From Aplectana chamaeleonis (Eukaryota > Nematoda > Chromadorea > Rhabditida > Cosmocercidae): 64,000 bases of DNA. Position 1 is the stretch's first letter; each line of letters opens with the position of its first letter. The translations under genes and the position numbers were made by a program. The notes under the pieces were generated by a model. It was not told where the DNA came from. It did not search any database and was given only the letters and a program-made list of their open reading frames with translations. The stretch lies in contig JAPDOI010000152.1 in the NCBI GenBank assembly GCA_029168955.1, positions 992,001 through 1,056,000 on the forward strand. The letters are read 5' to 3'. Below, in pieces: positions 11,600 through 22,404 of the stretch.

Positions 11600-11729
11600 T
11601 TTTTCGACACCCTGAATACGCTCATGCTAGTGAAAAATGCCCAGCTTCAAGCTGGAGAATAATATAGTTGAAAAGTAGGTTGTTCATAAACAATGAAACG
11701 TACTGTAGTGATCGCAAAGCATCACTAGG

Positions 11730-13020
11730 ATCCATGCCGATGTTATGCCAGCCGAGTTCCCAATCGATAGTATTTTTTCATCAATTATTAGTCGTTTTTT
11801 TATGAATCGATGAAAATGGCGGGAATCGAATTCTCAAAAAACTATCGATAGTTGTTGGAAAATATTATTAATTAAGGACTTAGTCATTAATCATAGCTTT
11901 GGAGCTTCGGAACTAAGACTTCTCGGATAAGTCAGAAGAGACTCAAAGGCTGTGTTCACGATAATCTTCGATTTTGAGATTAATCGCTAAATCGATTGTT
12001 TGGCCCCCGAGTAGAACTGAAATGACGAAGAAACCGAGAAAAACGCACCAGATGGGCACGAAATCCTCAAGTATCAGCCCGCCTCTTAAGTATCAATGGA
12101 ACTGTTCGTTGTGACAATGAAATGTTTTGTGGACCCGTCTTTTGCAATCATCCATTCTGTGTAGCTCCGTTCTTTCCTTCGGGCCCTAACTAATACTGTT
12201 TTGCCCAAAATATTCTTCCATTTTCAAAAAGTCCCATTTTTTACCGGTGACAACCACCGTGAACATGTTCATCCGACCAGACAACTAGTCCAGGCCATAG
12301 AATAATGTCACTGAAATAAGACGAATAAGACGAACGGATTTCGCCGTTTCTTCGTGATTTTGGTAACACTTGGTTGCCAACACATTGTTTTGAGTGGAAA
12401 ACTCGGAAACGAGAATCATCGTGAACACTGCCTTTAAGCTGCAAAATCACAAAATCAGTTAAAAATCATTATTTACGCTCCGTCGAAAACTTTCGCAGAC
12501 GCAGTCATATAGTTCCAAGGTAGCTCAGATATTCTGTCAACTATGGCACGTTTGGTGGTTTACCGCAAAGTAAACAGAAGCACTTAAAGGTACACAGCAC
12601 TGAAGATTACCACTGAATTTGTAGCATATATTTCACAAACAAGCAGGCTTTGGACCAAGTGGAATGCAGCGTTAGATAGAAAAGTTTTTGATTCTCGAGA
12701 CCAAAGGAAAAAGTGGGGAAATCGAGGAAACAGAAGAGGTAGAAAAGGACTGGGAGAAGAGGGAAGAAGAAAGAGAGCGAAAAAGAGAAGCAGAAACGAG
12801 TAAATAAGCGAAGAGAAGCCATAGGTGAAGCTAGGCTAGTTCGCCCGAAGAGCCATCGCAGTGCCAGTTGGAACGGGAGATCGCTCCGAGCGATACTGCT
12901 GTGGCCCGAAGAGCGGCTGCTGTGGCCCGAGTAGAAGGGTAATTTTCGCTCGGAGCGGAGAGGCAGCGCCGCTCGAGTAGCTCTCCGGGACCGCTCGGAG
13001 CGATGGTTTGCCTGAGTAAA
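11730..13020 (-). repeat. R-family repeat, inverted arm
   Basis: Reverse-complement copy of 17820-18640 and of 9050-9800. The segment near 12840-13010 is GC-rich with many CTCGGAGCG / CGCTCCGAG words. A 144-codon frame shared by both arms (12607-13041) is rich in Ser, Phe and Arg, and I treat it as non-coding. Element P at 53660 lacks this sequence, so R is probably a separate insertion within P. Confidence 0.5.
11947..12433. mobile_element. Q-family MITE, 487 bp, TTAA target
   Basis: Ends AGGCTGTGTTCACGAT and its complement (AGGCAGTGTTCACGAT at the right). Flanked by TCAA (11943-11946, a one-base variant) and TTAA (12434-12437). The inverted arm carries the uninterrupted site GCAGCTTAAGTCTC with a single TTAA at 18411-18414. 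This pair of filled and empty sites shows insertion at TTAA with duplication of the target. Confidence 0.9.
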
Positions 13021-13543
13021 GAACAACATCTGTATTGACAAAGAGGTAATTAAAATTGTAACACAGATCGCCTCACAATCTCATGATAGCATAACGACGA
13101 AGAAAAATGTGGGCAAATTGAAGCAGAAATGAAAAAAACGCTGGATACTTGTTCCATACTCGCAATAGGCTTTGTCCTCATCTTGATTGTGCACTAAGCT
13201 GCGTATGCCGAGCATTATTTGGGGACGTTTTGGGCTCTCGATAACAGCTCACTAATCATAAGGCTAGGCGGGAAGAATGAGTTATACACTATCAAACTTC
13301 TAAGAGTTTTGATGGAGTTTCTGTAAGAACAATGACTGATAGCACTATCAAATAGCAGATGCCGGCAGAAGTCTACATTCTGACGGATAAGAAACCTCCA
13401 ACTTGGTTTGCATTGAGACCTCTGGGTAGGTGGAACCCTTTCATGGGTGCGAAAACCTTCAAAGGTTCAAAAAAGTTCGATTCCCAACTAGTATTGGCAA
13501 AACAGAAGGGGTGCGAGCGCGGGTGGGAGAGAGGGGCTCACCG

Positions 13544-13595
13544 GCGGTGGTTTTGCGGGCACTGTACTGCGCCACAGTGTCCGCAAAACCACCGC
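13544..13595. other. conserved hairpin of element P
   Basis: GCGGTGGTTTTGCGGGCACTG pairs with CAGTGTCCGCAAAACCACCGC across a short loop. The same hairpin occurs at 17251-17302 (perfect 22-bp stem) and 48935-48985, making it a structural part of P. Confidence 0.75.
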
Positions 13596-13868
13596 AGGTG
13601 GCGAACGCGGCTTGGCATTAGAGCGCGATGGGTCGCCGTAGTGGTAAGTAAAACCCCTTGCTCCGGAATGCTGTGAATTGATGAGTTACCGAACGAAATC
13701 GTGATAGTGAGTAGAAGGTAGGCCAAAAATGGGAATTTTACCTTTGGGATGCCAAAATAGCTCTTTTGAAAAAATTACCGTTGTCCAATTTCGGCCGAAG
13801 GCGAGGTTCTGGACAACGGTTCTGGACAACGGCAAAACGTGTTTTAGGCGATTTTCTTGGTTTTTTAA

Positions 13869-14335
13869 AGGCAGTATACACGCTCGTAAACGTAATTGAG
13901 GTAGCTACGGAATTAGAATGGGATGGCAGCGAACAGAACGCCCACGCATTTTGAAGCGTCAAAAACAACCCACAATGACGCTACACGAGTGCGAAGTTGG
14001 CCCGCCCTGTATCTGCCCGCCCCCTGGATTTGCGTCCTTCTCCAAAACAGGGGCGCTGGGCCATTTCCAACGTCATCGATGTGTGTAGTTTACTTATTGT
14101 ACCTATTCCACCACCTACAAACGTCGCCGACGGTGGGAATGGCCCAGCAGCCCTGTTTTGGGGAGGACGCAAATACAGGGGGCGGGCAGATACAGGGGCG
14201 GGGCCAACTTCCCACTCCTATAGCGTCATTGTGGGTCGTTTTTGACGCTTCGAAATGCGTGGGCGTTGTGTTCAGTGTCATCCCATTCTAATTCCGTAGT
14301 TATCTCAATTACGCTTACGAGCGTGTATGCTGCCT
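13869..14335. mobile_element. 467-bp TTAA foldback element, left-arm copy
   Basis: Flanked by TTAA (13865-13868, 14336-14339). Ends AGGCAGTATACACGCTCGTA and its complement; the arms pair over about 220 bp, leaving only a short loop near 14100. It shares AGGCAGT ends and the TTAA target with the Q family but has a different interior. ORFs on both strands (60-120 codons) follow from the fold and are not genes. Confidence 0.85.
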
Positions 14336-14861
14336 TTAAGGCGGTGGAGGGCTGTTAGGTGTTAGTTTGTGGGAAATTTTATGGAGAATCTCAATCTTTT
14401 TTGTCAGAATTTTGAAAATCTGAAATTTTATGGGGGAAATGAAAACGTTGTCCAATTTTCGAAGTGAAAAATTTAAGCGGTAATGGGCTCGATTAATGAA
14501 TGTAACTCGTCAAAAAATTTGTTTTATGTGCTGAAAATTTGAATCCTGCCTAAAATATGTCTATTATATCGTTGTGTAAAGATACTTTTCCCACATGTAC
14601 TGTGGTGGTGGTGCTGTACTATTGTTCCCTTTGATCTTTTTTTTGCTATCACAATATGTGAGACAACCACGTCCGAACCCCTCGTTCCTCGACCTGTTTT
14701 CTTTACGGAAAGAGAAACGCGACTGAAAACATCCCCGACTTCTTAAAATTTTGGCCCGAAGTTTCTACGTCCAACCCCCCCCCCCCCGAAAAAATTTAAG
14801 TTTCGAAAACTTTTACGTTCCCCCTGTCGTCCAGAGGGACGACAACGCCCGCCTGACCCTG

Positions 14862-15902
14862 TTCAGATGACAACGATTCTAAACACGGTAGATTGCATGA
14901 TGGATACAGCGCTTTTTTTGATGTAGTGCTCGCTGAATGAGGATCGCTGTTAGGATAATGCTTGAACGGAAAGACGCTGCCCTCGGCAACAAGGTAATGA
15001 TCGCTGATAGATGTTATTGATTTGAACGGTTGCGGGGGATCCTAGTTCAACTTGCTCACGCGGGACTGCAACGCCCCCTTTGCTGCGAGTCGGCCGTCGC
15101 TGTTGCTCAGGGCAAGGAAACACCCATGACGACACTGGATTGGACACACCGTCGCTGTCGCTGCTTTGTACTGCGACGGACAGTGGCAAATGTGACCGAT
15201 TATAGCACGGTTTACACAGTTTAGGCATAACATCCCTCTTCGAACGGGCGATCGCGACAACCGCGGGAAAGTGCTCCTACGACAGCAACTTTGTTCTGTG
15301 TGGGCCTGGTCCCCACACCAGTCGTAACATTTGACCGAACCTGTCGCGGTCGCGAACGTTTGGTATGACAGTGGCATAAGGGCCGCAGCCGACCCTGGCC
15401 GCACGCGCAAACGCAACGCTGTTAACCGCCATGTCAGAGCTGTCAATTCGTGATCAGCTGATGCGGTTGAACGCTCTGTGATAACTGGATGGGTTGTCCG
15501 CGGCACTTGGGGAGTTCGACTAGTTTTCGATCCGACTGTATATAGAATGTTGCCAGTAACAGTGAAATCGACACATAGAGGCTCCGTATTTAATCCTTCT
15601 CACGATCTGCTCAATAACTTACCAAAACTGCATCATTATTTTACTTTCTTCAGAGCTAGAGCTTTTTTTACAATTATTATTCGTTTCAGAAGACAACACA
15701 TAATGCGGTGGAGTGTGCCAAGACCGTTTGTGAACAGCCGAGTGGTGCCTCAGCATTTGTTCGCCTTTATTGTGCAGGATGAATTTCGACTCTGTGGTGC
15801 CTTCACTAAGGACACTCTATACATATTGGATCATTTAATCTGTATTTCAATTTTAGTCGATTACGGGATTACTAGGTGACTGCGATTTATAGCCCTCCTT
15901 TA
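14862..15902. other. spacer between the palindrome arms
   Basis: Contains GTCGCTG-rich sequence (15060-15470) and AT-rich sequence. A plus-strand 133-codon frame (15478-15879) and a minus-strand 154-codon frame (15042-15506) have no recognisable domain. I see no supported gene. Confidence 0.4.
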
Positions 15903-16035
15903 TGGGTCGAATAGACTCCTGCCGCTAAAAGACGCGGCAGCATGCAATGGAGGGGAATCGATCGTGCGGCGCCGCATGATCTATACTCCTCCATTGCATG
16001 CTGCTGCGCCTTTCAGCGGCGAGAGTCTATTCGGG
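15903..16035. mobile_element. 133-bp TA-flanked foldback MITE
   Basis: Ends GGGTCGAATAGACTCCTGCC and GGCGAGAGTCTATTCGGG pair; the interior (GCATGCAATGGAGG and its complement) continues the fold. TA at 15901-15902 and 16036-16037. A second copy lies at 59266-59403. It directly abuts the right arm of the large inverted repeat. Confidence 0.8.
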
Positions 16036-16510
16036 TAAAAGTTTTCGAAACTTAAATTTATTCGGGGGGGGGTTGGACGTAGAAACTACGGGCCAAAATT
16101 CTAAGAAGTCGGGGATGTTTTCAGTCGCGTTTCTCTTTCCGTAAAGGAAACCGGTCGAGGAACGAGGGGTTCGGACGTGGTTGTCTCACATATTGTGATA
16201 GCAAAAAAAGATCAAAGGGAACAATAGTACAGCACCACCACCACAGTACATGTGGGAAAAGTATCTTTACACAACGATATAATAGACATATTTTAGGCAG
16301 GACTCAAATTTTCAGCACATAAAACAAATTTTTTGACGAGTTACATTCATTAATCGAGCCCATTACCGCTTAAATTTTTCACTTCGAAAATTAGACAACG
16401 TTTTCATTTCCCCCATAAAATTTCAGATTTTCAAAATTCTGACAAAAAAGATTGAGATTCTCCATAAAATTTCCCACAAACTAACACCTAACAGCCCTCC
16501 ACCGCCTTAA

Positions 16511-16977
16511 AGGCAGCATACACGCTCGTAAGCGTAATTGAGATAACTACGGAATTAGAATGGGATGACACTGAACACAACGCCCACGCATTTCGAAGCG
16601 TCAAAAACGACCCACAATGACGCTATAGGAGTGGGAAGTTGGCCCCGCCCCTGTATCTGCCCGCCCCCTGTATTTGCGTCCTCCCCAAAACAGGGTTGCT
16701 GGGCCATTCCCACCGTCGGCGACGTTTGTAGATGGTGGAATAGGTACAGTAAGTAAACTACACATATCGATGACGTTGGAAATGGCCCAGCGCCCCTGTT
16801 TTGGAGAAGGACGCAATACCAGGGGGCGGGCAGATACAGGGCGGGCCAACTTCTCACTCGTGTAGCGTCATTGTGGGTTGTTTTTGACGCTTCAAAATGC
16901 GTGGGCGTTCTGTTCGCTGCCATCCCATTCTAAATCCGTAGTTACCTCAATTACGTTTACGAGCGTGTATACTGCCT
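16511..16977. mobile_element. 467-bp TTAA foldback element, right-arm copy
   Basis: Same length as the left-arm copy. Flanks TTAA (16507-16510) and TTGA (16978-16981, one-base variant). Ends AGGCAGCATACACGCTCG and CGAGCGTGTATACTGCCT. Confidence 0.85.
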
Positions 16978-17250
16978 TTGAAAAACCAAGAAAATCGCCT
17001 AAAACACGTTTTGCCGTTGTCCAGAACCGTTGTCTAGAACCTCGCCTTCGGGCGAAATTGGACAACGGTAATTTTTTCAAAAAAGCTATTTTGGCATCCC
17101 AAAGGTAAAATTCCCATTTTTGGCCTACCTTCTACTCACTATCACGATTTCGTTCGGTAACTCATCAATTCACAGCATTCCGGAGCAAGGGGTTTTACTT
17201 ACCACTACGGCGACCCATCGCGCTCTAATGCCAGGCCGCGATCGCCACTT

Positions 17251-17302
17251 GCGGTGGTTTTGCGGGCACTGTTGAGCAGTACAGTGCCCGCAAAACCACC
17301 GC
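17251..17302 (+). other. conserved hairpin of element P (perfect 22-bp stem)
   Basis: Stem 17251-17272 with 17281-17302, 8-nt loop. At 48935-48985 a T-A pair in the stem has become C-G on both sides, keeping the pairing. Confidence 0.8.
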
Positions 17303-18652
17303 CGGTGACACTCCTCTCCCACCCGCGCTCGCACCTATTCTGTTTTGTCAATACTAGTAGGGAATCGAACTTTTTTGAACCTTTGGAAGTTTACGCACCC
17401 TTGAAAGGGTTCCACCCACCCGGAGGTCTCGATGCAAACCTAGTTGAAGGTTTCTTATCCGTCAGAATGTAGACTTCTGCCGGTATCTGCTATTTGATAT
17501 TGCTATCAGCCATTGTTCTTACAGAAACTCCATCAAAATGCTTAGAAATTCGATAGTGTATAAATTCATTCTTCCCGCCTAGCCTTATGATTAGTGAGCT
17601 GTTATCGAGAGCCTAAAACGTCCCCAAATAATGCTCGGCATACGCAGCTCAGTGCACAATCAAGATGAGGACAAAACCTAATGCGAGTATGGAACAAGTA
17701 TCCAGCGTTTTTTTTTCATTTCTGCTTCAATTTGCCCACATTTTTCTTCGTCGTTATGCTATCATGAGATTGTGAGGCGATCTGTGTCACAATTTTAATT
17801 ACCTCTTTGTCAATACAGATGTTGTTCTTTACTCAGGCAAACCATCGCTCCGAGCGGTCCCGGAGAGCTACTCGAGCGGCGCTGCCTCTCCGCTCCGAGC
17901 GAAAATTACCCTTCTACTCGGGCCACAGCAGCCGCTCTTCGGGCCACAGCAGTATCGCTCGGAGCGATCTCCGGTTCCAACTGGCACTGCGGTGGCTCTT
18001 CGGGCGAACTAGCCTAGCTCCACCGATGGCTTCTCTTCGCTTATTTACTCGTTTCTGCTTCTCTTTTTCGCTCTCTTTCTTCTTCCCTCTTCTCCCAGTC
18101 CTTTTCTTCCTCTTCTGTTTCCTTGATTTCCCCACTTTTTCCTTTGGTCTCGAGAATCAAACACTTTTCTATCTAACGCTGCATTCCACTTGGTCCAAAG
18201 CCTGCTTGTTTGTGAAATATATGCTACAAATTCAGTGGTAATCTTCAGTGCTGTGTACCTTTAAGTGCTTCTGTTTACTTTGCGGTAAACCACCAAACGT
18301 GCCATAGTTGACAGAATATCTGAGCTACCTTGGAACTATATGACTGCGTCTGCGAAAGTTTTCGACGGAGCGTAAATAATGATTTTTAACTGATTTTGTG
18401 ATTTTGCAGCTTAAGTCTCTTCTTACTTATCCGAGAAGTCTTAGTTCCGAAGCTCCAAAGCTATGATTAATGACTAAGTCCTTAATTAATAATATTTTCC
18501 AACAACTATCGATCGTTTTTTTGAGAATTCGATTCCCGCCATTTTCATCGATTCATAAAAAACGACTGATAATTGATGAAAAAAATACTATCGATTGGGA
18601 ACTTGGCCGGCATAACATCGGCATGGATCCTAATGATGCTTTGCGATCACTA

Positions 18653-19396
18653 CAGTGCGTTTCATTGTTTATGAACAACCTACTTTTCAACTATATTATT
18701 CTCCAGCTTTAAGCTGGGCATTTTTCACTAGCATGAGCGTATTCAGGGTGTCGAAAAACCTATATATATACATGTCATCAGAATATTACCTCTTTGAGAA
18801 CTTTTTTTATAACAATTTATAACCAATTTGTCAATTTTCGACCGTTTTATTGTTTATGAACACTTCCTACTAACAATGTTTATTACAATTCCCCGTTTCA
18901 ATCTACCTATATAGGTGTGTCGAGAAGGACGAGGCATTTCTTGTCTCAAGATGGCACGCGACTGTCGACTCTCTACTGTGGAGAAAGCTCAGATCAGAGC
19001 CCTTCAAGATGCCGGCTTGGGGCCACGTCATATCGCCGTCCAAATTGGAGGAAGCCCTGGCGTTGTTTACACTTATTTGAAGGATAAAGACGCCTACGAA
19101 CACAATTCATCTTGGGGACGTGTGCGGAAGCTCTCCCAAAGGCACGACCCGCAGATTTGAAAGCGATTATCCAAAAACAGGGCTAGGGTAAATCAATTCC
19201 GTGCAGAATTAAGAGTGCCTGTATCGCAGTGTGCCGTCTGGAGGGCTATTAAACGCAACGGAAGCATTGTGAGAGAGAGAATGCAGAAGGCTCCACACCT
19301 CACCAGTTTCCGCAGAACCGCTCGTCTTCGATTCGCGCGAGAGAACATGACGACCGATTGGGATAAGGTGAGATCGTAGATAGAGTAAAGGTCAGC
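18653..19396 (+). pseudogene. Tc1 element, truncated inverted copy
   Basis: Starts after TA (18651-18652) with CAGTGCGTTTCATTG. The plus strand carries the transposase N-terminus (MARDCRLSTVEKAQIRALQD) with both helix-turn-helix segments. A frameshift or stop follows RKLSQRH near 19150; after it NQFRAELRVPV and RRTARLRFAREN are readable. The copy stops at 19396, before the catalytic residues. Confidence 0.85.
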
Positions 19397-20781
19397 CCCT
19401 TACGTCACCAGGGCGTGCCAACCCCGATGCCATCGCAGGCGTATGGGTGCCAGATCTTGGCGGGTTGATCCTGTCCCACTGTCACCTGAGAATCTGCCCA
19501 GGTACGCATTGGACGCTTCCGATGGCCACAACCATCGTAGAGGAGCCGGCCTGATCAAGGCGCTTTGCAATTGGAGTCTAAGCCTCCTCAAGGAGGAGCC
19601 GGAGGGAACGGAACGACGCAAAAGGGTGCGCTACTGCGAATCATCCTGAAACCGCCAATCAACCGCGACCCGCAAACTGCTTAGCACCTGTAAGCATCAG
19701 GTGGACCTCGGGGGGAGGGGAGGGGCTAGGATTGTTATGTCATTAGGATGAACGTTAGTAATTTATTTCTTTGGTGTAATTGGCATTCACTGGTTTTACT
19801 CGCTTAATGCTTGCCAACCGCTGAGCAAAGTTAAGGTGTGGTGTTTTTTTTTGGGTGTGTATACAAGTCTGTTGGTACCTGCTCGTTGGTGCCCCTGCTT
19901 CTACTGAACCAAGCAGACGTTTGAGTGTACACAGGGAACGTTCGAGCGATATAGCGTGCACAACTATATCGCGAAAGTATCCCGCACATTGCATAAAGGT
20001 GTCGCCGTCCGGCACACTAAGGCCTCTGGTCCATAACACCTTAGGATCCGTACCTAGGGAGTTCATGGAGTCTTTGGCCACAAGCCACAGTTTCGCCACC
20101 CTGAACTGTCGATCGCTGTCGAGTGATATCCAAAAAACTGCGCTATCCAGACTTCTGAGCTATTTCCATGCACCGTTTGCTGCTTTGCAGGAAACCCGCC
20201 TCAGGGATAGACCCGTCATCAGCGTCGGAGAGTACCATCTACTGCGGTAACGCTGACGATAGGAGAGTGGAAGGCTGTGCAATAGCTGTAAGGAAGGATT
20301 TCAATGGCATGGTCAAGGAGTTCGGCTCAACGTCGTGCCGGAATGCATTCGTACGACTGCGGGATCACAGAGGATTCAATCTGTGGATAGTGAGTGCTCA
20401 TGCGCCCACTGAAACCGCCAAAGAAAATTCGAAGAATGCGTTTATGAGGAACTCAATTCGTTTCTGGCCAGGATAGCTTGTCAACATGCTGTTGTCGTGG
20501 GGATTGACGCAAATGCGAAGACGGGACTTGATGAGGAATCAGAAGTACTCGGTAAATGGTTCTACCCAGTGGAGCAAACATCGGACAATGGCTACCGCCT
20601 TGTTGACTTTTGTGAACGCAGTGGTCTGATTATTGCATCGACATTCAAGAGGAATCATCGCCGCCATCAGCTTACGTGGCAGGGACCAACCCAGCTATCT
20701 CCAGAAGAGCAGCGGAAGCGGAAGATGACAATTTTGAAACTACAGCTTGACTATGTCCTGACGAGGAATAATCCGGTATCG
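19396..20781 (+). pseudogene. RTE-type retrotransposon 5' region and endonuclease, inverted copy
   Basis: 19396-19555 is the end of an upstream RTE segment (reverse complement of 23420-23582). Then, after a deletion at TGATCA, comes a leader (19560-20060) followed by an APE-type endonuclease coding region in shifted frames: FATLNCRSLSSD, FAALQETRL, AIAVRKDFNGMVKEF, HAPTETAKENSKNAF, GIDANAKTGLDEESEVLGKW and LQLDYVLTRN. It breaks off at 20781 before the SDH motif. Frameshifts at the HLLR stop (about 20248) and near 20476. Not functional. Confidence 0.8.
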
Positions 20782-22376
20782 GACCTCCACGAAGTTTCCT
20801 GCAGTTCGGAGAGCACATACTCTGTTGTAGGTAGATGTTGTTTCTTCTGAGACGTAGGCGAACTTCTTCTGAGGCTGTACAACCGGGAGTGCCTCTTTCG
20901 AAGCGTCCTGGATGCACTTGACAAAAGAATCCGCGTCGCAAAGTTTCTTCTTAGTCCGTACTCCGATGTGAATAGAAACGCTTTGTCGAAAATTCCTTCT
21001 GCACTCTTCATCTCTGAGACTTGTCATGTCAATCCTCTGGAGAGACTGAGCCCCTCGCTTTCTCTTATGAATCCTCGCACTGAAGTTCAACAGAACAGGA
21101 CGGTGACCCGAATCGAATACGACATCCCACACAGCTCTACATCTTCGAATGTCCGATACCGGAATATTCCTCGTCAGGACATAGTCAAGCTGTAGTTTCA
21201 AAATTGTCATCTTCCGCTTCCGCTGCTCTTCTGGAGATAGCTGGGTTGGTCCCTGCCACGTAAGCTGATGGCGGCGATGATTCCTCTTGAATGTCGATGC
21301 AATAATCAGACCACTGCGTTCACAAAAGTCGACAAGGCGGTAGCCATTGTCCGATGTTTGCTCCACTGGGTAGAACCATTTACCGAGTACTTCTGATTCC
21401 TCATCAAGTCCCATCTTCGCATTTGCGTCAATCCCCACGACAACAGCATGTTGACAAGGTATCCTGGCCAGCAACGTATTGAGTTCCTCATAAACGCATT
21501 CTTCGAATTGTCTTTGGCGGTTTCAGTGGGCGCATGAGCAATCACTATCCACAGATTGAATCCTCTGTGATCCCGCAGTCGTACGAATGCATTCCGGCAC
21601 GACGTTGAGCCGAACTCCTTGACCATACCATTGAAATCCTTCCTTACAGCTATTGCACAGCCTTCCACTCTCCTATCGTCAGCGTTACCGCAGTAGATGG
21701 TGTACTCTCCGACGCTGATGACGGGTCTATCCTTGAGGCGGGTTTCCTGCAAAGCAGCAAACGGTGCATGGAAATAGCTCAGAAGTCTGGATAGCGCAGT
21801 TTTTTTTGATATCACTCGACAGCGATCGACAGTTCAGGGTGGCGAAACTGTGGCTTGTGGCCAAAGACTCCATGAACTCCCTAGGTACGGATCCTAAGGT
21901 GTTATGGACCAGAGGCCTTAGTGTGCCGGACGGCGACACCTTTATGCAATGTATGGGATACTTTCGCGACATAGTTGTGCACGCTATATCGCTCGAACGT
22001 TCCCTGTGTACACTCAAACGTCTGCTGGGTTCAGTAGAAGCAGGGGCACCAACGAGCAGGTACCAACAGACTTGTATACACACCCAAAAAAAACACCACA
22101 CCTTAACTTTGCTCAGCGGTTGGCAAGCATTAAGCGAGTAAAACCAGTGAATGCCAAATACACTAAAGAAATAAATTACTAACGTTCATCCTAATGACAT
22201 AACAATCCTAGCCCCTCCCCCGAGGTCCACCTGATGCTTACAGGTGCTAAGCAGTTTGCGGGTCGCGGTTGATTGGTGGTTTCAGGATGATTCGCAGTAG
22301 CGCACCCTTTTGCGTCGTTCCGTTCCCTCCGGCTCCTCCTTGAGGAGGCTTAGACTCCAATTGCAAAGCGCCTTGA
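20782..22376 (-). pseudogene. RTE-type retrotransposon 5' region and endonuclease
   Basis: Minus-strand partner of 19560-20781. The leader runs from about 22376 and the endonuclease from about 21890 to 20782. It includes the catalytic-type motifs LQETRLKD (21740), GIDANAKMGLDEES (21430) and LQLDYVLTRN. The region that should read SDHRPVLLNF reads SGHRPVLLNF, so the catalytic Asp is changed to Gly. A frameshift separates the two longest frames (21306-21815 and 20740-21474). The open frame continues past the endonuclease (ETTSTYNRVCALR) and stops at the inversion point. An interrupted copy of the same family is at 45676-47455. Confidence 0.8.
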
Positions 22377-22400
22377 TCACTCACTCACTCACTCACTCAT
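22377..22400. repeat. (CACT)n, tail of an RTE element
   Basis: On the minus strand, (GAGT)n directly follows the stop of the reverse transcriptase at 22405. RTE elements typically have a very short 3' UTR and end in a short tandem repeat. The next retroelement leader starts immediately after, so two elements lie head to tail. Confidence 0.65.
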
Positions 22401-22404
22401 CCCG

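Larger units (their letters stand above)
13020..14861 (-). mobile_element. hAT-like element P, left-arm copy (minus orientation, incomplete)
   Basis: The 5' end is CAGGGTCAGGCGGGC read on the minus strand from 14861, matching CAGGGTGAGGCGAGC at 24281. It continues through the G-run and ACTTCGGGCC block, the TTGTCC/GGACAA repeats (13795-13840) and the hairpin at 13544-13595. No transposase is present. It is interrupted by the TTAA foldback at 13869-14335 and joined to R sequence beyond about 13020, so the far P end is missing. Confidence 0.7.
16036..17820 (+). mobile_element. hAT-like element P, right-arm copy
   Basis: Plus-orientation P sequence: G-run and ACTACGGGCC block (16062-16090), the site TTCATTAATCGAGCCC (about 16350) that is the empty target of Q, the TTAA foldback, TTGTCC/GGACAA repeats (17012-17065), the hairpin (17251-17302) and the distal part up to about 17820. 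No coding region. Confidence 0.7.
16036..19396. repeat. large inverted repeat, right arm
   Basis: Reverse complement of 10734-14816. It begins inside P (lacking the first ~45 bp of P) and ends inside the Tc1 transposase at GTAAAGGTCAGC. At exactly that point the RTE inverted repeat of 19396-23582 begins. Confidence 0.85.

Noticed and set aside
12607..13041. 144-codon ORF present in both palindrome arms (also 17807-18241)
   Set aside because: Conservation follows from the recent inverted duplication; composition is Ser/Phe/Arg-biased and no domain is recognisable.
13543..13595. Rho-independent terminator
   Set aside because: The hairpin lacks a U tract and the context is a eukaryotic transposon.
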